Assembly (NCBI GenBank): GCA_026874595.1
Contig: CM049311.1
Span: 76,272,453-76,336,452, forward strand
Reading direction: 5' to 3'
DNA: 64,000 bases
Source of the DNA: Sipunculus nudus
Taxonomy: Eukaryota > Annelida > Sipuncula > Golfingiida > Sipunculidae
The notes beneath the pieces are model-generated. The model was given only the letters and a program-made list of their open reading frames with translations. It searched no databases and was not told where the DNA came from. Each line of letters begins with the position of its first letter. Within the stretch, counting starts at the first letter, position 1. The position numbers and the translations under genes were made by a program. Of this stretch, positions 12,046 to 23,529 are shown one piece after another.

Positions 12046-12545
12046 AGCCCAGTGAGAGGGCATATTTCGGCCGAGCGGGGCTTAAAAACCGTCTAGATTT
12101 TGAGGCCAAACAGGGCACAGAATAAATACTGTTTATGAAAAGCTTACCTGAGGGTAATGTATATACGTCTAAACACTGATCAGATGATGATACAGTGTGC
12201 GAGTGAATTTCGCTAGATAAGTCGACCAACGGTCTTAATATTTCACCCCAGTGAGAGGGCATGTTTCGGCCGTGCGGGGCTTAAAATGCCGTCTGTATTT
12301 TGAGGCCAAACAGGGCACAGAATAAATACTGTTCATGAAAAGCTTACCCGAGGGTAAAGCATATACGTCTAAACACTGATCAGATGATGATGCAGTGTGC
12401 GAGTGAATCTCGCTGTATTATTAGACCAGTGGTCGAAATATTAATTAGCCCAGTGAGGGGGCATGTTTAAGCCAAACGGGGCTTCAAATAAATACCGTTA
12501 CAGTTGTGAGGCCAGACAGGGCACAAAGAAAATACTGTCCATTTA
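12046..12545 (+). repeat. Tandem array of about 200-bp units (2.5 copies)
   Basis: Units start at 12046, 12246 and about 12448, each with CCCAGTGAG..GGGCAT, then CGGGGCTT, a TGAGGCCAAACAGGGCACA box and ATAAATACTGT. The first two full units also share ACTGATCAGATGATGATRCA and are about 90 percent alike; the third is cut short. The array lies inside the LTR element. Tandem blocks before the 3' LTR occur in other non-autonomous LTR elements; a packaging or structural role here is only a guess. Confidence 0.85.
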
Positions 12546-12912
12546 ATCTGATACGGTGATTACTTTTGCCCACCTTGTGTCTTTGGGCTATACACGGGTT
12601 GGGGACCATATTTACCCCTAGTTTTATATACTCCATATAAAACGAAGAAATGAGCCCAGATTATGCCTATTGGAGGGTCCCTTTATGTAACCCTTGCCAA
12701 GTTTATTTAATCATGTATAGTTGAAAACTTACATCAAGTATTTAACTCTTTTAATTTTTTACCAAGGGGCCGCTTATCAGCATTCTTTATCTTTGATTAT
12801 GTATAAATTTTTGTGAGAGCTATTTTTTAAATGGTCATGTCTAGGTAATTGTCGCAAAAATTATACTTGTGTCACAAGAACAGATACTGCCGCTGTTGTA
12901 TTTTATTTTCAG

Positions 12913-13250
12913 AGGCTCCATATTCGCATGAACCAGTTGTCAGCCATCAGTGCAGCCTTCCCAGTGTGGTCCAGCTCAGCTCTTCTGCTACAGCAAGCTG
13001 CAACCTGAGCCAACATACAACTACAGCCAGATAATGGACGCTTTTATAAATCCAGAACTCCTTGAGTAAATACTGAGGCCTGTGGCGCCACCATCTGGAC
13101 TGAAATTTTATTAAATCCTTTATGGCCTCTTGGCTCACTAATGGACTGTAACATGTAATAACTTATTGTACCTGGCGCATGTTGAATGTCAGCGATGTAT
13201 CTTTGAATATTTTATATTGTTTTTGAATGTTCAATAAAAATTACACAATC
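12913..13250 (+). ncRNA. Possible terminal exon of a spliced RNA from the LTR element
   Basis: TTTTATTTTCAG/AGG at 12900-12915 is a strong acceptor, and AATAAA follows at 13233. With the GTAAGT donor in the 5' LTR at 7572 it would form a two-exon, non-coding transcript of roughly 0.5 kb with an intron of about 5.3 kb. Any frames inside are short and unlike known proteins. This rests only on signals; no transcript data were available. Confidence 0.3.
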
Positions 13251-13546
13251 CCTGAACCTTCAAAACAACTATCAGACTGCAAAATCCCTGATCACTGGAG
13301 GTACTTTGTGGGGAGAGAACACTCCCTACCCGCTGTTGTAGCATTGCATAAACCTACCTCCCCCCTCCCAACATGGGAGTTAGGGGTTGGGTAGCCGGCT
13401 AACAGCCTATACACAGCCTACCAGTCATATTTTGGTCATATAAGAAACAAACAAAAACAAATTCCTCTCTCCACAGGCTAGATATTATGACTGCTATCGC
13501 AAAATTTTCCACTGAAGTGTAAAATTTTCCCTATAGGGGGGAAGGA

Positions 13547-14046
13547 TGTAACATTCTTGCCCTTTGACCTGGACCTCAGTTGGTCATGCAGGGGCGGGGC
13601 ATCAGCACTGATTGACAGTCAACATAGAGATGCCCCATAGCCAATCACAGGCAGTTAAGGACTTCGCCCTCTGCCCTCTGGGATAAAACCCCCTTGCCCT
13701 GGCAATTCCAGGTCTCTCTTGGATCATCGAGCAGCTGACCCCTATGCCTGCCCTCTGTGGCAGGCAGAGGGTATACGGCTTCTTTTTCACCTTTGGGGTT
13801 GGCTTTACGACAGTGTCGGCTACCCAGGTGAAGAGCCACCCACTACCAAAGAGCAGTCCTTTTATCTAGTCTGGTAAGTATCTTTCTGTTTCATTTATAA
13901 GTCTAGATAATAATATGCAGTCCTGATATTTTGAAGGTTTAGGCTCTAAATTTTATTCCAGTAAAAAGTGTTATTTTATCTCTTTAAATTGTGCGAGTGC
14001 ATGTTGCCCAAGCCCTATTTCCTCCCAGAATAAATAAGCAGCTACA
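13547..14046 (+). repeat. 3' LTR of the LARD-like element
   Basis: 500 bp, TGTAAC...GCTACA, preceded by AGGGGGGAAGGA and followed by ACAC. Compared with the 5' LTR it has about 30 additional bases after the TATA-like box. Otherwise there are about ten substitutions, including TATGG to TACGG and CCAAAT to CCCTAT. The GTAAGT donor is conserved at 13874. Confidence 0.85.
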
Positions 14047-14194
14047 ACACGTTTATCTGAGCTAGGGTTCATATATTATATTTCCTGTATTTACGTAGCA
14101 CATGGTAGGCCTACACATGAATGTGTGATCGGGTTCCTGGTAATATTTATGAATCAGATGACCCAGAACATTTGCAGAGGTATGCGGGTTCTGG

Positions 14195-14385
14195 GTGAGG
14201 TCTGCCCCCTCCCCCCCCCCCCCTTCAGCCGCCGCAACCTTTCTTTAAGGGTTTAAGACCATGTGGCCTGAAATCCCCTCCATTCTTTCCGGACCGGGGG
14301 CTTTTTTATAGGACAAGTCATTAGTCCTCCTGGGAGAGACCCCCCCCCCCCCCTTTTTTTTCTAAATCCTGAATCTCATGGTCGG
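14195..14385 (-). mobile_element. Decayed relative of the 4659 hAT-type MITE
   Basis: ATTAGTCCTCCTGGGAGAGA, a C-run and TTTCTAAATCCTG read as the reverse complement of the first part of the MITE at 4659 (CAGGATTTAG...CAGGAGGACTAAT). A second C-run and CCCTCCATTCTTTCC match its middle. The terminal GGATCCGC motifs are lost. Probably an old, inverted fragment. Confidence 0.45.
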
Positions 14386-14433
14386 TAATGGTACAGATAA
14401 GACAACCATTAACTGGAATTGAAAGGCCTAGGC

Positions 14434-14434
14434 C

Positions 14435-14500
<66 letters not shown>
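14434..14500. repeat. (TA)n microsatellite
   Basis: About 33 TA units with one TG interruption at 14461. Frames running through it (Tyr-Ile repeats) are meaningless. Confidence 0.95.
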
Positions 14501-14503
<3 letters not shown>

Positions 14504-14865
14504 CTTTAAGTAATAACTTATTACTATATGCAAAACATCAATTGTAGAAGACCATGGCCGGTTATTCATGAAGTATAAAATTATTATATTTACTGACATT
14601 AATACAATGATGCATGATAAATGTTTGCTTATGTATACCGGTAAATGATTTTGGTAACGGGGTTAGGTAGTCTGTATGCTTTGATTTATTCTCAATATTA
14701 AAATGAAACATTCAAGTACACATGCAGCCAGGGGCGTCAGTATATTGAGTGGGTATATATCTATAGATATCCAAGTAGGGGAGCTTGATCAAATAAGTTA
14801 CCAACCTTGCATGAGCTGTTTTATATATTGGAAATAAAATATATGAATAATTAGTTTGATAGACT

Positions 14866-14933
14866 TTGGTTCCATTTCTGCCTCTTGCTTGATTTACTAG
14901 CATTAACAGGTGGTTTATAAATCGTTTTAAATA
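14866..14933. repeat. Dispersed repeat, copy 2
   Basis: Almost identical to 6133-6202 and in the same orientation, with a few substitutions (GATAAACT against GATTTACT, CAGATGG against CAGGTGG). It ends in an AT-rich stretch before a TA microsatellite. Confidence 0.65.
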
Positions 14934-14969
14934 AACAAAGCATCATGCATTTATTTCGTATATAAACTA

Positions 14970-14972
14970 TGT

Positions 14973-15051
<79 letters not shown>
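14970..15051. repeat. (TA)n microsatellite, compound
   Basis: Two TA arrays separated by ATTACATAT. Simple repeat without coding meaning. Confidence 0.95.
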
Positions 15052-15052
<1 letters not shown>

Positions 15053-15427
15053 AATTTAACTCAGGAAAATGCTATTTCATTATTGGTAGTTTTATTTAAA
15101 GAGATGCCATAATTAGCCTTCACCCCTGATTCATCCCCGGATTCTGTGGAGAAAGCGCTTTTAAAATTTGCTTTCTTTGAATGATGTTTTAACGTAGAAA
15201 CTATTTTTTTTTATTTTGTATGTACTATAAGAGTCATAATTTATTATAATTTTATAATAAGGAAAATATAAAAAAGAGATGTCGCTGGATTAAATTTTGA
15301 AATACGTGAGTTGATGCGAAAGCAAATTTAGTTATGCAGTATTTTAAGGGATAAGGTTCAGTGAGCTGACACATATTTTGGTACATTCTCCACCGGATGT
15401 CTATCGCAATATAAATCACGAAGCTTA

Positions 15428-15648
15428 GGCAAAAAAAGGTATGGGTCTCGGGGACTTTTTTCGGAAAAGTGCGGGCGGGCGATGTTCTATTTTTTTTTTA
15501 ATGTCATATGATCAAGGAAAAGCATGAAATTAACATATTTTTTTCTAAAAAGGTAAAAGCACTTTATCCTCTTGAAAGATGAAAAACAAAATATTTTTTT
15601 AATGCGGGGGATTAATATTGACGCGGTCGGTGCCTGAGAACCATACCA
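15428..15648. mobile_element. Harbinger-type MITE, second copy, inverted and decayed
   Basis: The left end AGGCAAAAAAAGGTATGG and the right end GGTGCCTGAGAACCATACC match the termini of 8476-8811, and GCGGGCGGGC and TTTATCCTCTTGAAAGA are shared internally. The orientation is reversed relative to the first copy. It is shorter by about 100 bp, and the right-hand poly(T)/GGCC terminus and the target duplication are no longer clear. Confidence 0.65.
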
Positions 15649-15879
15649 TCTATTTATTTATATTTTTTATTTTATTTTTTTTGTCTTTGTGGAAAAGCTA
15701 GGACAAGGATCTAATTTTTTTAGTCATTTGAAAGACACGGTTGAGGTGATCTAGGACCACCGCCCCGGTAAGGCGGTAGTCTCTTTATACTATGAAATTT
15801 GAATGAGCTGATAGACGTGATGCCCCCAAGCCTAGTCAGCGAGATCCAAGAGATTGTCCTGGGGCCAATTCCCAGACAG

Positions 15880-16585
15880 GCCCAAATTTCGAGTTTGCTG
15901 CACTGCCCCCCGCCCCCGTCATTATTAGGTTTGATGTCATTATTTGTTAAAGTGATTCATGGAGATCATATTTCAAAACATTACCCCTCTGGAAAAGTGT
16001 CAAGAAAGGCATGAAATCGGCAATTTTATAAACTTACATGTAAACATAATTTTTTTGTTTTATAATATATGGGTTAATGTCAAAGGGTCACTTTAAGAAA
16101 TTGTTATGTGGAGAAATATTTACTGCTAAATTCAATCAGGGCGACCACTTAACCATATTTTGATGTGCTGAATTCAATAAAATTAATTTCAAAACTCTAT
16201 TTCAAATTTTTTACATTCAAATTTTAAATAAAACAAACTGAATATAAAAAGGCATATAATTTAAAAACCGTACTGTTATTTGGGATATAAAGAGGAAAGT
16301 TTAGTCCTCATCATCAATTTTACGAGCCAAATGGAAGAAAAATGTTATCATTTGTTATTAAGCTTATTTAAAGCCTGAAAGTTTACAATTTTAAACTTTT
16401 CAAAGTAATTAAATAAGTGATTATTTGTTAATAATAAGAGTATACATCATCTTCTGCAGGCAAGTAAAACTTTGATGTATACATTCCATATGAACGGTAT
16501 GGAGCAATTTGTTTGTGTTTTCTTTAATTCGACTGAAATGAAGTTACAAATGAATTTTTACTTTTAATTTGAATTTTAAAATGAA
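15880..16585 (+). repeat. Left arm of a large inverted repeat
   Basis: This arm is the reverse complement of about 20275-20980, with many substitutions and small indels. The strongest anchor is 29 bases at 16522-16550 (starting CTTTAATTCGACTGAAATGA), perfectly complementary to 20311-20339. Others are GATTCATGGAGATCATATTT, ATTTGGGATATAAAGAGG and CCCCCGTCATT. The arm is AT-rich and non-coding. A diverged copy of its 16250-16330 part follows at about 16617-16695, so it also contains a repeat with a period near 367 bp. Confidence 0.75.
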
Positions 16586-16589
16586 TATA

Positions 16590-18080
16590 AATATAAACAT
16601 AATTATGAATATCAAAAGGCGTATATTTTTAGATCGTTACTATTGCTTTTGATATAAACAGGCATAATTAGTCCTAATAATTAATTTGATCGAATCATTC
16701 AGTCAATTCAGTCCCATGTCTCGTTTTAAATTTAAATCACTATTTCAAGATAATTTATTGGATATAAATAATAAATATCAAATAACGTTTATATTTTGAG
16801 TATTAATTAGCTTTTTGAGCTGGAGCACATCAGAATTTTGGTGGGTTTATTCCACTGATACGGCATGGACAATTCATTTTTTATATTTCAAAATTTGATT
16901 AAAATCTAGTTTAATTTAAATATTTTACTTTAACCCTGAATTTTGGAATTTTAATTTTAAATATAAAAAAATTAAAATTAGTATGGAAATTAACAGTTGT
17001 TATAACTTTTCGTATAGTGTTTGAATCTTAAAGAGGTAAGTCTTAAACATGCATTGCTGGACAATCACATTACCCGTTTATAGCCAAAAATATAGTACAT
17101 TTAAGCTTCTCTTAATTTAACTTTGTTTACGTGTATATATATTTGCTTTATTATTGAAGCCAGCTGCACAGCAATATGTTTCCAAACAAACGGCACGGTC
17201 AGGTTTTACTTTCATATGGAGAAAAATAATATTAAAAAATTAACATGAAATTTGAAACCAACGAAATGGTGTCATAACATAACGGATCTATAAATTACAA
17301 CATAGTCAATTTGCATAGTCAAATATGCACGTCAAATATGCACGTTGGAAATACACTTCTTTATTAAAGCCGGCAGGTCAGTAAGGGCATTTTGATTAAT
17401 TTTGAAAATAAATATATAGCTTATCTATCTGAATTTATTTTTTTTAAACCCCCTTTCAATGAAATTCTAGTTAAATTTCTGGCTAAAGCTAAATCATTAC
17501 ATCAATTTAATCTTCAAATTGTTCTTGAAATGTTATAAAATATGTTTATTTTTAATGTATACGTTAGCATGTTGTGGTAATTTTGTATTATGTCCGACAG
17601 GAATGCAACACTTCAGTATGATTATTCCATTGAAAAAAAAATCTTATTTGTATGTTTTACTTCCGTTAGACTTAGTTATCAAATTTTAAATCTCAAATTT
17701 CCAATCTATAAATGAAAGTGTAGGTAGGCATTAAGATCCTTATTTTGGACAAATTTCAGGCCATGGGCATTGTGGGAAAAAACTGCTAAACACAGAGGAG
17801 AACAAAGTTTATCTTTATCTTTACCTTAAACCATTAATTCTAATTTTAATTATCAAACTTTTTCTTGATTTTTTAGTAATTTGTGAAAAAGCCTTCAGCC
17901 ATGGTACCCAGGTGACCTGATTACTAATGGACCTGTTTACTGACCTTTACAGTTGGAATCTTAAGTTCCGCAAACTTCAGAGTGAGACACAGACTGGATA
18001 TTTGGTATTAAAGTCACGATTTATACAGATGAAAGGTTAAGCCTAAATGAAGAGGGAGATAATCAGATAATAAAATGGAT
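16590..18080. other. AT-rich loop of the large inverted repeat, left half
   Basis: Very AT-rich sequence with weakly repeated blocks that resemble the arms (GATATAAA..AGGCATAATTAGTCCTAAT; GTATACATTCCATATGAACGG against ACTGATACGGCATGG). No open frame and no protein motif. Confidence 0.45.
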
Positions 18081-18084
18081 TAAA

Positions 18085-18410
18085 CCTGTGGCTCAGGGGC
18101 AGAGCACAGGACTCAAAGCCGGGAGGTCGTGAGTTCAAATCTCAGCCGAGGTGGTGAGACTTTCACGGTCGGCCCCTACGCAGGATGAGTGCTCTGAAGT
18201 CTGTGTCACACATCTGTGTATCACTCATAGTCGAGTGCGTCTTTCGGGGGTTCCTCGGTGTTATGACACAGCTTGGGGATGATTACGCACCCAGGACCCA
18301 CAGGTGCGGTAGACACCGGGCCTGGGTGACACCAGGATACAAAATTACGCCCTGTCACGTAGTCCCAAACCGAAATGGAATTCTGCAGATGTATACATAA
18401 TTATTAGATA
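18085..18410 (+). mobile_element. tRNA-derived SINE
   Basis: The head CCTGTGGCTCAGGGGCAGAG (A-box-like TGGCTCAGGGG) followed by GGTCGTGAGTTCAAATCTC (B-box-like GAGTTCAAATC) is a clear RNA polymerase III internal promoter of tRNA type, about 70 bp long. An unrelated tail of about 250 bp follows, with GGTCGGCCCCTACGCAGGAT and GGGCCTGGGTGACACCAGG. It ends in AT-rich sequence near 18400. Such head and tail structure is that of a SINE moved by a LINE. I could not assign the tail to a named family, and the exact 3' end is unclear. It lies in the loop of the large inverted repeat. Confidence 0.75.
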
Positions 18411-18419
18411 AAAGAGCAT

Positions 18420-20270
18420 AAAAAATGGAGGCGGTTACCTCCACCAAAAGCAATTATATAAAATAATAATATGGATTATGTTATACAACTGTTCTTTCTT
18501 TTGTTAATTTACATCATCAACTGTCATATGTTCCATGAAGCGTCTCAGGTTAAATTTTTAAAGGGATAAGAAAGATATATTACCTGAAAGGCAAGAAGTG
18601 AATGGTTCTTTCATATAAACTGGTTTTATTTCTTTTAGCTCCGATGACTTTGACTCGGACTTAGTTTCAAGGCTAGTCCTTTTACAATACCCTTCCAGCT
18701 ATTTATAGGTGCAAATAAAGAGGGATTTCTTTACAAATCTTCATGACATAGTTACATATACCTTTGCAAGGAAACAGATATTCGAGTCACGAGAAATATG
18801 CAAATATATGGCCCAAACAATCCTTCAGAATTTCAATAAAGTTTACAAAATTTAGTGATTCGTTTGATTAAGTGTATACAGGAGATCAGCGATGGCTTCA
18901 CTGATTATCTCACAATTTGGTGCGTCGCAAGTTCTCAGATATCCGCGGCAGATACCCAAGATGATGGAGTTTTGTTGTTTTACAATAGAAAAAAAGGGGG
19001 GGGGGTAATAAATAGTCTTTGTTCGGAAAACCAAAGGATCCGAAATATGAAAGAATTATTAACAAACCACATAAACCACAAAGAAGTCTTATCTGTCATG
19101 TATAACCTTGAGGTCAAACGTTCTTTATTTTTTTGGAATCTCTTTTAAGTATCTGCTATATAAATAATGTCCATTCACGATGGGGGGGGGGGGGGGGGGG
19201 GATAACAGTATAGCTGGTAATGTACAATGATTCACAACAATACAGTTCAACCTGCTCCAGGTAAAACACCTACTATCAGCAGTATATTATTGACAGTTCT
19301 CGTTTTGCGCAATTAACGCATGTATAATTAAAAGATATATGTGAATACCCAAAGACATTAAAGGATTATCATAGGTTCAATATAACATATATGGTGTGCG
19401 ATTTTAGAAAAGCGCTGGTCGAGGGTGCCCCTGTCGAGTAGTCGGGAAAAATGGCCAAGATGTTTAATATAACAGTAAAATGGTATTCTCACTCAAATAT
19501 CTTGGACTTTTAAAAATTATATGTTAAGAATAAAAGTTAAACTTTGAACATTTTATTTAATTCCAAAATATAAATAGAATAGGAAATAGAACCAAATGTA
19601 TTCTGCCTATAAATCTCGCGGAATACACGGTATATATATAGAAACTCTGGGAGGTTTAACTCAGAGGTTTCAATCCAATTTAAACAAACAGTTTTTTTTA
19701 TTAAAATTTGAATGATTGAGCTAAAAATGCCAGTCTTTTTGACGAAATAAAATCTAATTTAAATGTTTTAATATCAAAATTATGAGTAGCAGCTCAACTT
19801 TGGTCTTTATCATGTTTAACTTACTGCATGCAAATGCTCATATTCAGATTTGTTTCATGAAATTAGAAATTACTTCGCCTCCCAGTGGTTTCAGCCAAAG
19901 AAGGGTATTCCCAGTTTGGTTGTCTTTTTTCAAATTTATTTTTTTAAACTTTGGGGGCGTTTTATTTTAAGCGATCACTTTTGACGCGCCATACACTTCA
20001 TATTATTAAAGTTAGTGCTATTTTTCTCAGGTAATGCCTGTGTCACAAAACATACAAAATCAATAAAAAAAACATTTATACATCCTAGTTGTATGCATAG
20101 TTATAATTCTAAATGCTATACGTTTAAGGATGCAAAGCAGATATGTGTTGAAAGCAATTATATGCCTGGATTAGTTTGTCAAATTTATATTTTAACTGCA
20201 TCTGCAGTGATTTTGGTTGTTGTAAATTCCATTAAAACTTTTCCATTTAAAATTCTTTGAATTTTTATTT
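18420..20270. other. AT-rich loop of the large inverted repeat, right half
   Basis: No supported gene. It includes a G-run at about 19183-19201 and a shorter one near 18999. Short frames here have no recognisable motif. Confidence 0.45.
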
Positions 20271-20274
20271 CTTT

Positions 20275-20980
20275 TTAATTTAAAAGTTCATGTTAAACTT
20301 CAAATTTACTTTTGTAACTTCATTTCAGTCGAATTAAAGAGTACACAACGTATATATTGCCCCTTGTTGTTTACATAAAAATGTAAAAATCAAAGTTTTA
20401 CTCTGTCCCAAAAGCTGATGTATACCATAATAATTCACAAATAAATCACTTATTTAGTTACGTGAAGAAGCTTAAAATTGTAAACTTCCAGGCTTAAAAT
20501 ACGCTGAATGACAAAAATAACGTTATTTGATATATTCGGCTCATTAAAATTGATGATTAGAACTAATCTTGCCTCTTTATATCCCAAATAACAGTAACGT
20601 TTTAAAATTATATGCCTTCTTTATATTTTAAAGTAGGCCTATTAATTTTAAAATTTGAAGGTCATTAATTCAAAATAGAGTTTTGAAATTAATAATATTT
20701 TAATGGATTAAGCACATCAAGTATAGGTAAAGTGGTAGCCCTGTTTGAATTTAGTAAATATCTCCACATAACAATTTCGTTCAGTGAACCCTTGACATTA
20801 ACCGATATATTTTCAAGAAGTTATGTACCGAGATTAGTTCATAAAATTGACGATTTCAAACCTTTTGGCACTCTTCCAGAGAGGTAATGTTTTGAAATAT
20901 GATCTCCATGAATCAATTTAACAGAAAATAGCATCAAACCTAATCAGAATGACGGGGGTGCAGCAAAATTTGAAATTTCA
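20275..20980 (-). repeat. Right arm of the large inverted repeat
   Basis: Reverse complement of 15880-16585. With a loop of about 3.7 kb the full structure spans about 5.1 kb. The outer ends, GGCCCAAATTTCGAG on the left and TTTGAAATTTCAGG on the right, are similar but not sharply bounded, and no target duplication is visible. It could be a foldback transposon, a large non-autonomous element with long inverted ends, or two opposed copies of one repeat. Confidence 0.75.
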
Positions 20981-20984
20981 GGAT

Positions 20985-21948
<964 letters not shown>

Positions 21949-22343
21949 TATTGTCAAGATTATTATATACAAAGCCATTAAACAACCGTTTTACAAATTT
22001 TATCAGTTTACAAGTGTAAAATTATCATTTTCCTAACCAAGGGACAAAAATAAACATGATATATAATTATTTGTGCCTTAAAATAAATTTTATTTTATTC
22101 ATTGTAATAGGTCCAGATTGTATATATAGTATATATATATAAATATATATATACACATAATATATATATCAATATATATATATATATTATTTCTTAAAGT
22201 TATAATTTTATTAGTTGATTTAATTTAGGTGTTAATTTTGTTAGTTTCATTAGTTAATTAATTTAATAAATGTACAAACGTATGTCATGCATATTCAGCC
22301 ATATACCTCAACTGGTAACTGTAAGGTAATATTTCTTCTTCTT

Positions 22344-22577
22344 TCACTTGATGTCAGCTGCTGGCGTCCCGTTTGGCATTTGTCCAGGACCAAGAATGTG
22401 CACCGCGACTTGCCATACGATATTCGACTTGCGACATTTATCTTTTAATGTGGAGTCCCCTTGATGGAACCAATCAAAGGTGACTTGAATATTGCATATG
22501 CTATTTCTTGAACAAGGTATCAGCCAGTAACTGAGATCGGCGAATGTGACGGCAAGGCCCGGCAGACCTGCGCAGTT
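22344..22577 (-). pseudogene. Possible lone exon, unidentified
   Basis: On the minus strand a CTGCGCAG acceptor-like site near 22570 precedes about 75 codons ending in ADIK and a TGA at 22344-22346. The composition is protein-like (TFDWFHQGDSTLKDKCRKSN), unlike neighbouring frames. No family was recognised and no partner exon was found. It may be chance or an isolated retroposed piece. Confidence 0.2.
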
Positions 22578-22599
22578 CCTACAGCAAAACGTGGGCATG

Positions 22600-23290
22600 C
22601 CTCGACCCTGGCTGTTTCACTGAGAGTTAGAATCGACTCGAGCAGGTAACAATACCTGAATACATCCCATGCGCTTCTCCCACCCGGGCTCGATCACAGC
22701 CTCAGGTGTTGCCATGAGAGTGGGTAACGTATAACAAATCTTTATTTTCTGTCGGTTTTAAAAACAAAATGACATAAGCCAAAGGCTATTGCTCATCGAC
22801 CAGAGTATAACCCGTTCAAGCACACACTGAAAGAATTGATAAATTAAAACAAAATATGTGATGAATTAATTACTGTATGCAGAAGTATGTGGAATGTAAC
22901 ACCTCATTGGGGTGCCAGAAGTGAGTTCGGGTCTGGGTAAAAAGTCAAACAGTCTGACCTACTTAGACACATTCACACATTAATACTGCAAAACATATGG
23001 CTACATGATAGCTGTTTAATACAAAAAATTTAAACTTTTATTACAAAAGGCTGCTGCCGCTTTTTTAGCAGGTGCTGACGTTGTCGATGAAGTCACAAGA
23101 ATTGTGTGACCAATGGTTAATTCCTATCGTAAAGGAACTCCTCGTGTACACAGTTGGAAAATTACAGACAGACCCTACTGATGCCCGATGAACACCTCCT
23201 TAAAAAGCCTGAAGACCAAGCAAATACGCACAGGCAGTATCCGCCAGCACTAGAACCCCCAGGGAGGAATCCCCTAGCCAATGCTTACCA
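22600..23290. other. Intergenic DNA with a short SINE-like fragment
   Basis: GTTGCCATGAGAGTGGGTAA at about 22710-22729 resembles the inner part of the SINE-like repeat at 262-386 and 28087-28215, but the diagnostic TTTTCTC box is absent. Nothing else was identified. Confidence 0.35.
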
Positions 23291-23529
23291 AGTGCACCAG
23301 CTGACTTTCGCTGGCCAGGCGCTCCATCCTCGACTCTGTTACAAAAGAACAGGCCCTGTAGGGCAGCACCAGCTACAGTGCTTGGACCTGTGTGGTACTT
23401 GGGCCGTGTACATTACATTCCCCCCCCCCCCCCCCCCCAATGATTTTACCACTGCTAAAATCACACCATTCCATGACATCACCTAAAATTTGAAATCAGC
23501 AAAAATAAAACAATTATAAAATATGAAAT

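Larger units (their letters stand above)
7275..14046 (+). mobile_element. Complete LTR retroelement without gag/pol (LARD-like)
   Basis: A 6.77 kb element bounded by direct repeats at 7275-7744 and 13547-14046, flanked by ACAC at 7271-7274 and 14047-14050 (a 4-bp target duplication). Both LTRs start TGTAAC and end GCTACA. A purine-rich tract, AGGGGGGAAGGA, sits immediately before the 3' LTR, as expected for plus-strand priming. Apart from one indel of about 30 bp the LTRs differ at only about ten positions, so the insertion is young. The 5.8 kb interior has no recognisable gag, protease, RT, RNase H or integrase and no long frame. It holds a nested MITE, a tandem array and a possible spliced exon. 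Such elements (LARDs) are known to move with proteins of autonomous relatives. That this one does is inference. Confidence 0.85.

Noticed and set aside
14321-15054. Frames with Tyr-Ile repeats
   Set aside because: They are translations of the TA microsatellites.
22895-22920. TGTAAC... followed by GGGGTGCCAGAAGTGAG, resembling an LTR/primer-binding-site junction
   Set aside because: No partner LTR, polypurine tract or pol sequence was found nearby, so a single short match is not enough.
23154-23486. 110-codon plus-strand frame
   Set aside because: Ends in a C-run giving poly-Pro and lies opposite exon-like minus-strand sequence with a GTAAGC donor. Most likely a shadow.
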